Assembly (NCBI GenBank): GCA_014885115.2
Contig: WKLE02000085.1
Span: 1-49,965 of the forward strand
Direction of reading: 5' to 3'
Length of the DNA stretch: 49,965 nt
From: Asterionellopsis glacialis
Lineage: Eukaryota > Bacillariophyta > Plagiogrammaphyceae > Rhaphoneidales > Asterionellopsidaceae
Part shown: one piece after another, positions 9,428 through 17,751 of the stretch
Layout of the letters: each line of letters opens with the position of its first letter
Position numbering within the stretch: the first letter of the stretch is position 1
Made by a program: the position numbers and the translations under genes
Notes under the pieces: model-generated
What the model was told of the DNA's origin: nothing
Databases searched by the model: none
Seen by the model: only the letters and a program-made list of their open reading frames with translations

Positions 9428-11242
9428 TCAAGTATCTGTCAAGAAATCCCGATATCTTTCAGGAATTCTATCATGTAAATACAGAGTAAGAGGAATTATC
9501 CCTCCGTGCTTTTCATACTAAAGTGCACGATAGAATGCGTCAGCAAAAGCTTCCGCATCTTCGTTTCGGAGAAAAGAACTCTGTTCAGTATCATCGGCAG
9601 CATTCTTCGACGCCGAGAAGAGCTTTCCCAGCAATTCTGCTAGTTCGTTCATAGAGGTGCAATCAACCATGAGCTCTTGAACTTGTTTCAGCCAGTCGGT
9701 CCCAGATGGTTATCCTTTGTTTCCCTTGTTCGATAATAATTTTCCGCCACCACCGGCACCTTCTTCAATAGGATCTGCTGTAATACTACTCAGAATTTCT
9801 TCATTCCAGCATACAAAGTAAAGATCGCCATCTAGATCTCCATCGACGATGTGCTGAAGCAAAGGCAATCCTCCTTCTCTTGTGTTTGCGAAAATAATGA
9901 TTCTAAATGGAAGACTTGAAAACCACTCCCAGTCTTCACATTCCATTTCTGCTGGACGGACGATGGCATTCGGAAGAACTCGGCCATTGCATGCTTTGAT
10001 GCAAGGAGATCTTGTAACGAAAAACTCTGCTTTTTGTACACTTCCCATGCCGGTTACGAAAATATGACCAGGTGGTAGTGACCCGGTGGGATCGGCAACT
10101 CCAACAACGTACGCATGATTTAGATTTTCACGTTTGGTGCTTGTACAAACATCTTTTGGTACTGCCAAGCTCTGTCACAACCTTGGTATCATATCAGATT
10201 GGGAACGTTTAATTTCAAATGATTTTCCTGGAGGGTCGACTAAATGTTCATCAAGTAATCGCCCAACATAGTGATTCGTTTATTTTGGTGCACCCCAGCC
10301 TGCGTTATCAGGAGAAACGCTTTATTTTCGTTCCTTTCTGGGTGAAGGGACGGCCCTACTTTCCTCATTGAGTTGGATGGGTATATCTGATACAGATATT
10401 GATCGTTTGCGCATTAGCATTCCTTTGAAGATTCCCATACTGGGGATAAAAATACGAACTTGAATTGCAATGGTTCTTTTATCGGCCGTTTTGTTTCCCA
10501 AAAGGTACTAAAGGAAACTTTCTGAAATGAAGCCACAACCTTCATTGCTATCTTCTTCAATCTCGCAAAAGTTTGAGCTTTCAAGGTCATAAAAAATTCC
10601 AAGTTGACGTTTTTAATTATGTTTGAACTTGTAACAAGGGCTTTGAAAAGCTCCAGACGAGACTTGATTTTCCTTGGGTCAAGTTCACTAAAATTTGCAA
10701 TTTTATCAGCTCTTCTTGTAGGGAAAGAAACGGAAGACCTTCACTTTCTACTTATGCGTAAACAAGCCGAACGCATTTTGGTTTGTGATATTTCATACCA
10801 CCAACATGTCCATCGTTCTGAACTTTGGTGGATACGAGCACATACTTAGAATTGCCATATTCGACTTCTGTTTCCCCGGGCTTTGTAGTTTCCTCCTTAT
10901 CCAAAGCATTCTAGATCCCAGCATATGAGAAAGCAGTGTATCCCCAGCAACATCTTTCTCCCCCATGCGTATTCTAAATATCCGCCTTGTTCCTACTTTC
11001 ATACCAGCACGTTCAGACCTGCTACAAGGTAGTCTCCATGAATTTTCCTTGCCTCCTGTTATTTCATGAGATGAAATTATCTTGCTAGCAGATCTTGTTC
11101 TGGCAGACGAGGAGGTACTTGCTTTGTTGACATTTCCATTTGTCGTGGTTTGGGTTTGTCCCCTTGGGGAAGTCTTTTGGCGTGGTGACGTTACGGAAAC
11201 GCTAATGTCTAAGCCTTCTCCGTTTTTGTCTTGAAAAACCAT
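9428..11242 (-). pseudogene. Decayed cellular RNA-dependent RNA polymerase (RDR/QDE-1 family), 3' part of a KOW-RdRP locus
   Basis: Read leftwards from 11242, three-frame translation recovers RdRP blocks in the correct order: RRIFRIRMGEKD (~10985); SSERWTCWWYE (~10800-10830); ADKIANFSELDPRKIKSRL (~10650-10720); FKGMLMRKRS (~10420); ENKAFLLITQAGVHQN (~10290-10340); SLAVPKDV...VGVADPTG (~10080-10170); FFVTRSPCI (~10010); the catalytic DGDLDGDLYFVCW (~9815-9846); then DWLKQVQELMVD and HGGIIPLTLYLHDRIPE at the C-terminus. The frame is broken by stops: a TGA near 10731 after ISRK, TGA at 10175-10177, TAA at 9710-9712 and TAG at 9518-9520. Frame changes occur near 10435, 10330 and 10270, plus one probably near 10820. 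No splice sites remove these lesions convincingly. All the other genes in the window are intact, so assembly error is unlikely. Cellular RdRPs make dsRNA for small-RNA silencing; this copy should be inactive. Confidence 0.82.
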
Positions 11243-11263
11243 GACACTTGTTTTTCCTATGTA

Positions 11264-11611
11264 TCATGCCTTTGTACCACCGTCAAGCATTACTAAAACC
11301 CTTTTTGGTTTAATGTCTTGTACAATACCACATTTATCCTTGTACCTCCATTTAATAACTTTAACTCGCTTTCCTATCTGGAGAGAAGTCTTCTTTAAAG
11401 TTGTATTGTGACCTGGAACTGTTGTTGTCAGTGTGCCTTCCTTGCGCTGCACATTAGATGTAACTGTTTGCTTTTTGTCAATACTTATTTCATTTTCTGA
11501 TTCATTTGATGAAGTTGAATCTTTCGCCGAATCATCCACAACCCCCCCATGAGGATTGTTTGTTGATGTATCAAGTTCAGTAGCAGAAGATGGTAAAATT
11601 CCAATGTCCAT
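11264..11611 (-). pseudogene. Fourth KOW module, open segment between two in-frame stops
   Basis: This 115-codon open segment is in the same frame as the KOW ORF upstream of it (separated by TAA at 11612-11614) and as the RdRP ORF downstream (separated by TGA at 11264-11266). It starts with an ATG directly after that TAA. A disordered Ser/Thr/Glu stretch leads into a diverged KOW-like module, GKRVKVIKWRYKDKCGIVQD then KPKRVLVMLDGGTKA. The module's last strand, YIGKTSVMVFQD, lies beyond the TGA, so the stop cuts through the domain. That supports a mutation within one original gene over a separate small gene. Translation as an independent 115-residue protein cannot be excluded. Confidence 0.6.
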
Positions 11612-13612
11612 TTAAATACTATTAGACTTCTCTTCAATTATACTCGACTTGCAGCTGCCAGATTGTGAGGAAGTTGCAGCTGGGAGTATTTTGACACTCG
11701 ACTTGTAAATTCGTTTTTCACCGAAAGACTTATCGTCCATTTTGATGTATACCATCTTGGGAGTTTCCTTTGTGATGAAACCTGTTTCTCCTTTGTACGT
11801 TCCACGAATAATCTCAACTCTAGCGCGTGGGTGGTAAGTGACTTCGTCATCAGTACTGCTTTCACTTTGATCTTTGGTAATTCTACTATTACAATTCTCT
11901 TCAATTGTACTCGACTTGCAGCTACCAGATTGTGAGGCAGTTGCATCTGGGAGTATTTTGACACTCGACTTGTAAATTCGTTTTTCACCGAAAGACTCAT
12001 CGTCCATTTTGATGTATACCATCTTGGGAGTTTCCTTTGTGATGAAACCTATTTCTCCTTTGTACGTTCCACGAATAATCTCAACTCTAGAGCGTGGGTG
12101 GTAAGTGACTTCGTCATCAGTGCTGCTTTCACTTTGTTCTTTGGTAATTCTACTACCTGAAGCACTGTTCACTGGGGCTATTGTAGGAGTCTCTGTTTGA
12201 ATATTAGAAAATGTTTCTGGCGTTGTACGGCATTCGTAGCAATCACTTTGTGATCCTGTATCCACACTTGGGAGTATTTTGACACTCGACTTGTTCACTC
12301 GTGGTGCTGTACCAAGTCTGTCGATTTCGACGTATACCATCCTGGGAGTTACTTTTGTGACGAGTCCCTTTTCTCCTTTGTATTTACCTAAAACAATCTC
12401 AACTTTTTCACCTGGTTGGGGAGTAGTGACTTTATTGCTGCTTTCGTTTTCTTTGTTATCGGCATCACTACTAGTTGAGACCGGTATCGACACAGACAGG
12501 GACAAATCCTCTATTGAATCACAACTACTAGAAGCTTTCTCGACCTCGTTTGATTCAAACGCTGGAATGTCCGTCTGTACAATTACTCTTGTTTGACCTA
12601 GCAAAGTATCTGATGTTAGCATGTGCAGTTTTGGTTTCTGTGAGGAGTTCGTATTGTCATCCATATTCTCTTGTTTGACAATGAAGGGAAGATCTGTAAT
12701 GATTTCCTTCTTATTCTGTTTCAATGGCGATAGGGTCTTTATATTATTCAAAGTATTATTGTTTGTACGTTTTGCAGACTGTGCCAAGTTAATGTTGTGT
12801 TCAATAGTGGCATCATGGTTGATATCAATATCTGTAACATTACTAGCAGTAGACCACCAATTATCACAAACTTCTTCATCATCGTCGTCGTCAATGATGA
12901 CGATGTTTTGTTCTTGGGGGTTGTTAATGTTCATCATCGGTGGAGGATGCTTATGCTCCTCCTTCACAGCTGAACTTTCTGCGTACTGTGTCAAGTTTAA
13001 ATCAACTGCAACTTTATCACCACCGTCATCTGTTGTAGTGTCAAACGATATACTAGTGACATTATCTGCATTATTGTCAGGGGATAATACTACTTTAGGT
13101 ACAGAAATTTCTTGAATTATATGTGGCAAAGACGCTGTTTCTGCTTGCTCTTCTTGTTCCTGATCACAACCATACTTTTCTTCTTCAATTACTGCTATAT
13201 TCTCATGAACATGAGATGGTGGAGAATGCTTATGTTCTTTAGTGGAAGAAACATCAGATGCATTGCTTGCAATTGCAGTAAAATATTGACCAATATCATT
13301 AGTATTAAAATGTGATGGTGAAGAAGAAGCAGCTACAGCAACATCAAATGTAGATTGATCATCAACAACACTGGTTGGTGAAACAATTGGTTGTTTGGTT
13401 GGTAGTGCTGTTTTTGGTGGTAGTAGTGGTGGTGGTGATGATGATGTTGTCACAGATATTGCTTTGTTACTTTTGGACGACTTTGGATTCTTACTTTTTT
13501 TCTTGTTTTTGCCCTTGTTGATGGAATTTCTTCCGCCTACTTTTGTCAAAATATTCCGAAAACCTCCAAGGAGAGACTTTCTCTTCTTTTTTCCGGCACG
13601 TGTTTCAACCAT
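11612..13612 (-). CDS. KOW-repeat protein with disordered, basic N-terminus (5' part of the KOW-RdRP locus)
   Basis: This is an intact frame of 666 residues with an ATG at 13612. The N-terminus is strongly basic (AGKKKRKSLL, KGKNKKKSK) and looks like a nuclear localisation signal. About 380 residues of Ser/Thr/Asp-rich disorder follow. Three KOW modules lie near the C-terminus at about 12265-12415, 11950-12105 and 11685-11840. Each runs from VEI(V/I)xGxYKGExGxxTK through a PxMVYxxxD turn to KSSVKILP. KOW modules bind RNA or protein partners in Spt5, ribosomal proteins and plant KTF1/SPT5L. The last two modules are near-identical at DNA level, so they duplicated recently. The frame continues past its TAA into a fourth KOW module and an RdRP. 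It may be a surviving truncated gene or simply the least damaged part of a pseudogene. Confidence 0.65.
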   Translation of the reverse strand: MVETRAGKKKRKSLLGGFRNILTKVGGRNSINKGKNKKKSKNPKSSKSNKAISVTTSSSPPPLLPPKTALPTKQPIVSPTSVVDDQSTFDVAVAASSSPSHFNTNDIGQYFTAIASNASDVSSTKEHKHSPPSHVHENIAVIEEEKYGCDQEQEEQAETASLPHIIQEISVPKVVLSPDNNADNVTSISFDTTTDDGGDKVAVDLNLTQYAESSAVKEEHKHPPPMMNINNPQEQNIVIIDDDDDEEVCDNWWSTASNVTDIDINHDATIEHNINLAQSAKRTNNNTLNNIKTLSPLKQNKKEIITDLPFIVKQENMDDNTNSSQKPKLHMLTSDTLLGQTRVIVQTDIPAFESNEVEKASSSCDSIEDLSLSVSIPVSTSSDADNKENESSNKVTTPQPGEKVEIVLGKYKGEKGLVTKVTPRMVYVEIDRLGTAPRVNKSSVKILPSVDTGSQSDCYECRTTPETFSNIQTETPTIAPVNSASGSRITKEQSESSTDDEVTYHPRSRVEIIRGTYKGEIGFITKETPKMVYIKMDDESFGEKRIYKSSVKILPDATASQSGSCKSSTIEENCNSRITKDQSESSTDDEVTYHPRARVEIIRGTYKGETGFITKETPKMVYIKMDDKSFGEKRIYKSSVKILPAATSSQSGSCKSSIIEEKSNSI
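11630..12163. repeat. Tandem duplication of a 267 bp KOW-coding unit
   Basis: Two adjacent copies with a 267 bp period (89 codons, frame preserved) cover about 11630-11896 and 11897-12163. They differ at only a handful of positions, for example ACTTATCGTCC against ACTCATCGTCC and CCTGTTTCTCC against CCTATTTCTCC. Each unit encodes one KOW module plus the acidic linker TKDQSESSTDDEVTYHPR or its TKEQ variant. Confidence 0.92.
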
Positions 13613-14630
13613 GTTTTAGACAATGAATAAATGTGGTGTTTTCTAAAATTTGATGAATTAGTCTGTATTATGTGTATGTATTGACAAACTTTTTTCTCGA
13701 TCCTTGCCGACAGAAGAAGAACAACAACAAAATGATCTCTGTTGAGGGACAACAGCATGATCAAAACTTGATGCCGACATTTAGTGAGAAACGCATGTCA
13801 TTTTAGATGTAACGATTGAATAACGAATATTTTCTTCTTTACCTATGTGCAAGACGTTAAGTAGAGTTTTAATATATTGTTTTATATTATGATCGAACTT
13901 TGACTCTACGGCGTCTCTACAGAAGGAATGACAGAAATTGGAAGCAACGGCAACCTAGAGGGTTGTCTTTCCTGCGCTCCTTGAGGGTCTGGTTTATTTT
14001 CGGAGGAAGGTCGAGCGGGAGCGTTGAAAAATGTACCTGTAGACTAGACAAAAGGAATACTCTATCATAAACAATCTAATATGGAAAGTATGATCAAAAT
14101 GCTTTATAAATATGTCAATAAATATTAAGTGAAATGAATAATTTTGTCTTTTTTTGATTGGTTGACTATTTTGTCCAATTAAGTTGCTCGTGTCACATAG
14201 AGAGAGGGTATCCATACAATTAGTAGAGTCCTCTAGACTACAACGCAAAAACAGTGCAAAAACGTTTCTCGGCTTTGGTTTTGGCCTCTTTCTCGAAAAT
14301 TTCAGTATATCCCTATCTCTCGGGATTGCATTCTCGAATTTCTCGGTTTAGAGGACATACCAGGTAGCGGTTGTTCCCGTGACTGGAAACAATCAGCAAC
14401 AAGATAGCAACAGCAACAGCAACAGTTTGGAGTTGTTTGTTAGCACCTCTCGACTTGCGCAACGACCAAGGGCGGAGTAGCTTTCCATTCTTTCAATATT
14501 GTGCTCGTTGACGGCATTGCAAAATAGCTCGAATGGTGTTGGAAAAAACAAAAAGGAGTGGAGACTAAAATCACAATAATAATCACAAAAACAAATCATT
14601 GTGACTCCTGTGGCATCTCAAGCTTCCAAT
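13613..14630. promoter_or_regulatory. Divergent intergenic region upstream of the KOW locus and the RING gene
   Basis: A 1.0 kb head-to-head spacer. It is AT-rich, with an AACAGCAACAGCAACAG triplet tract near 14405-14425. No convincing coding frame or RNA gene is seen. Confidence 0.5.
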
Positions 14631-15761
14631 ATGGCATCAGTAACTAATACTAATGCTGATACAACACCATCGCCTACTTGTTCCCTCAAGGACTCACGAT
14701 TTAGCTGTAATATATGTTTAGATGCAGTGTCCGAACCAGTTGTGACGCAATGCGGTCATTTGTATTGTTGGAGTTGCCTGTACAGATGGCTTGAACCTGG
14801 AATATTACCTGAAGAACGGAAAGGTTTATTACCCCAATCCGCACAATTTGGGAATTCAATTGTAGATACAAGTCGACGTCGGTGTCCTGTGTGCAAGGCA
14901 GAATGTTCGGTACAAACCTTGATTCCGCTTTATGTCCGGAATGAACAGCAAAATCAACAACAAACACCATCCGCTACTCATAAGAATAAAAGAAGGAATA
15001 AACGATCAATTATGAAAAATCCAAGTAATGATAATAGTAACTCAGAAGAAAGACTGCAGCAGCAGTTTCATAATCACCAACAGCAGCAGTTTTCAGATGA
15101 TATGTCTATGTCAACAGTTGAGGATGACCATTCAACTAATTCAATAATATCAGATCATTCCATTGAATATCAAGATGGTACAACAACGACAACGGCAACC
15201 ACTGGAATTCAAAGACGATTGAGATTTCACAATAATAATAATAATAATGCCACTGGTCCTAATGGAAGAATGCATAGTAATAATGAAAATGAAACAGAAT
15301 TTGTTCCATCACGACCACCTGCACCGTCGCCTCTTCGACGGTCTCAGGTTGATAATAGTGATGGTGGTAGTAGCAACAACAGCTACACTGCAAACAATAA
15401 CAACAACAACTACACGTATACGCAAACACCTCGTCATATTAATCCAATATCTCCTGCAACACACCGTCCATCCTTATCACATGGGTTGGCGCTGTTATTA
15501 TGGCAAACATTGTTTGGACAAGAAACAGGACACAATAGAGGGACACTTCGAAGATTGTTATCTTCACGAGATTCGTCGTCCTCCTCCTCCTCGTCGTCAT
15601 TGGATGAAACTCAATCTCAAGTGCAGCAGCAACACCACCAACATCAAGGAGGGTTCCTTGTTCCTCCTACCAATCCAGAGGATGATCAAGCAGCTGAATT
15701 TTTATCACGATTGTTAGCTTTGCTTGGATCATTTGTAATAATTTGTTTAATATTGTTTTGA
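14631..15761 (+). CDS. RING-type E3 ubiquitin ligase, RNF5/RNF185/RMA-like, tail-anchored
   Basis: This is probably an ER-membrane ubiquitin ligase acting in ER-associated degradation, as known for RNF5, RNF185 and plant RMA1. The ATG at 14631 gives 376 residues; the frame runs back to 14601 only through GTG. The RING finger is near the N-terminus: Cys26, Cys29, Cys41, His43, Cys46 and Cys49, then CPVC, a C3HC4 pattern. The sequence [20 protein letters not shown] is diagnostic of the subfamily. An extra ~20-residue segment ([20 protein letters not shown]) sits before CPVC. A long Asn/Gln/Ser-rich spacer follows, so the protein is about twice the length of animal homologues. The last ~20 residues, [15 protein letters not shown], form the expected C-terminal membrane segment. 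Confidence 0.9.
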   Translation: MASVTNTNADTTPSPTCSLKDSRFSCNICLDAVSEPVVTQCGHLYCWSCLYRWLEPGILPEERKGLLPQSAQFGNSIVDTSRRRCPVCKAECSVQTLIPLYVRNEQQNQQQTPSATHKNKRRNKRSIMKNPSNDNSNSEERLQQQFHNHQQQQFSDDMSMSTVEDDHSTNSIISDHSIEYQDGTTTTTATTGIQRRLRFHNNNNNNATGPNGRMHSNNENETEFVPSRPPAPSPLRRSQVDNSDGGSSNNSYTANNNNNNYTYTQTPRHINPISPATHRPSLSHGLALLLWQTLFGQETGHNRGTLRRLLSSRDSSSSSSSSSLDETQSQVQQQHHQHQGGFLVPPTNPEDDQAAEFLSRLLALLGSFVIICLILF

Positions 15762-16189
15762 AGGAGGTAAGCACAATTATTCGACACTCACTCAATCACA
15801 AAACATGGTGGAGGAAACAATGCAAAGTAACCCTCTGGGAGAGCCTGTTAAAGTAACATATTACAAACTTATAGACAAAAATCAGGAAAAGGCATTGATT
15901 ATTTACTTGTCAAAGATGGAATGGAAAACAATACGAAAATTGTAATTCCGGACTCAAATGTAATGATCTCATTAGCTCATCGCTACTATTCATAAAAAGA
16001 GACCAAATAATTTGCTCTTTTACCTATAAATACCATTTCTTTTATCCCCAAAGCTGGCAATCGCATGACCTTCATTCGCAACCATGCCATAACGGAAATT
16101 ATATGCTAATCTCTATCTCACCGTTCCAAGTACAACACCTAAAGGAAGATGGTAGTGCTGAGTACCTGCTCTGTTCTTTTTTTTTACTT
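15762..16189. other. Intergenic region between convergent genes
   Basis: Holds the 3' ends of the RING and LigB-fold genes. No further gene or repeat is seen. Confidence 0.6.
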
Positions 16190-17374
16190 TCAGTTTTTAG
16201 ATTCATATGGGTTCATTGATTCGCTTTCGAACATTTCCATGAATTGCATCATTGGAAGTTCAGGAGAAAAGATAGCTACCATCATGCCGTAGTACGTAGC
16301 ATTCCTATTCGCAAGAACTTTAGAACGGAATTTTGGCTTCTCTTTGTTTTTGTGAAAATTAGTATTATGATTTGTTTGCTCTGTCCCATACAAAGCTTCA
16401 TGAAGCATTACTAGTCCAGTGTATCCACAAGATAAGGCATCCTTGACTAAATTCTTTGCATGGTGAACCAACCAATCTTTGTTTTGGATAGGATCGTGTG
16501 CCCATGTACCAATCGCATCATCAAAAGGTGATGCAGATGATGAATACCCATACGGACCATTCGATAAATGTGTATGAGCTAAATCAGAGGATATTACTAA
16601 AGCGATTCGTTCTGGCTGTAATTCAGCCCACTGGCCTATTCTAGATCCTAAATCTAATAATTCGTCGACCATGTCTGCACCCGAATGTACATATCGTCGA
16701 GTCGGATGTGACAAAATTACATGTCGACGTTGTCTACCTTTCGTTTGTTTCTGTTTTTGTTGCTGTTGACCATGTTGTTGTTGGCTGAGTTCTGAATTCC
16801 GTAAAGATCTTGATGGTAAAGTATTAGTAAAATTAGTGTTTGTATCAATATGCTCTGAAATCAAAAGAAGTGGTATTACTTCACCCCAACGTAGTGCCAT
16901 ATCTTCCGAATCTGCAAAACTTAAAATTCCTGTTATATTGACATTACTACTTTCCTTCAATGTCAAAATTAAATCATTGGATAACTTTGCTTCTAAGGGA
17001 TACCTTGGTGAAATCACAAATTTTTCACGAGTTTTATTTCGTGGGTACAAATCTTGTCCAAGATTGACATATCCACTCCCGTACGAGTTCAGATAGATAG
17101 CAAAATCATGCAATAATTCATGACCATGGGGGGTCGAAAGTATAATGATATCTGGATCAATTACTTCACGTAACCATTTTCCTGCAATCCGTGCAGCTTG
17201 AGAAACTTCCTCCGCTGCCTGCCGTTCAGGCGATTGAAGGGGTTGGAGTAACGTTGGATCATATGCGAAATCACCATGTGGAAGAACAAGTCCTGCTACC
17301 AATTCACCACAACATGTAGAATCCAGACATAGAAATGCTAGAACTATCAGAAAGAATAATGATGACTTTTTCAT
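16190..17374 (-). CDS. LigB-superfamily (class III extradiol dioxygenase fold) protein with signal peptide
   Basis: This is a single-exon, 394-residue protein. The ATG at 17374 starts a clean signal peptide (MKKSSLFFLIVLAFLCLDS); the longer frame to 17407 begins with TTG and would bury it. The fold is that of LigB dioxygenases and the related MEMO proteins. Putative metal ligands stand in LVLPHGDFAY (His33), STPHGHELLHDF, and SSDLAHTH with the following SPFDDAIGTW. Two low-complexity inserts (Gln/Lys-rich, then Asn/Lys-rich) break the domain. Family enzymes open catechol rings with Fe(II), while MEMO-type members have other roles. The substrate is unknown, and a secretory or ER location is unusual for the family. 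The 5' end is 377 bp from the divergent GDSL-like gene. Confidence 0.8.
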   Translation of the reverse strand: MKKSSLFFLIVLAFLCLDSTCCGELVAGLVLPHGDFAYDPTLLQPLQSPERQAAEEVSQAARIAGKWLREVIDPDIIILSTPHGHELLHDFAIYLNSYGSGYVNLGQDLYPRNKTREKFVISPRYPLEAKLSNDLILTLKESSNVNITGILSFADSEDMALRWGEVIPLLLISEHIDTNTNFTNTLPSRSLRNSELSQQQHGQQQQKQKQTKGRQRRHVILSHPTRRYVHSGADMVDELLDLGSRIGQWAELQPERIALVISSDLAHTHLSNGPYGYSSSASPFDDAIGTWAHDPIQNKDWLVHHAKNLVKDALSCGYTGLVMLHEALYGTEQTNHNTNFHKNKEKPKFRSKVLANRNATYYGMMVAIFSPELPMMQFMEMFESESMNPYESKN

Positions 17375-17751
17375 AATGGACTTGTGGAAATGATGCTTGA
17401 TAAACAAGAATATTTCCTTCTCGACAGATTGTTTGTTGCCATTGTGCCGTCTCAGTTTCTACCCGTACAGAACATTTTCTTGTTTTGTTCTCAATTTTTT
17501 GGTATGTTTTGCTTTCTACTAGGGATAGTGTTTTCAAAAGATTTTTTTAATATATCCCTAATGAAATAAATAATCCCGACAAGAGATTTAAGATTTTGAG
17601 ATTCCTGTTTTACAGAAGTGAATGTCCAATGCGATATGCAATGGCGTTTTTGCTTTTCGACGAGTTGAGAGCTATCGTTATCACCCTTTATACAGAGATC
17701 TTTTTATATTGTATCCTGCAATCATTTTAAAACAAAACAGAAAATTAAAAC
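17375..17751. promoter_or_regulatory. Compact bidirectional promoter region (LigB / SGNH genes)
   Basis: Only 377 bp separate the two divergent ATGs. The region is AT-rich, with poly-T and poly-A stretches and no coding frame, so the genes may share control elements. Confidence 0.4.

Noticed and set aside
10604..10849. Plus-strand ORF containing RRDLIFLGSSSLK, superficially like an RdRP block
   Set aside because: It is antisense to the real minus-strand RdRP remnant, whose blocks occur in the correct order and orientation.
9428..11614. Alternative genetic code or programmed frameshifting to explain the RdRP lesions
   Set aside because: TAA, TAG and TGA all interrupt the frame, and all three are used or avoided normally in the neighbouring genes.
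12279..13115. Plus-strand ORFs of 105 and 164 codons opposite the KOW gene
   Set aside because: They are Ser/Phe/Leu-rich mirror translations of the low-complexity Asp/Ser/Thr coding strand.
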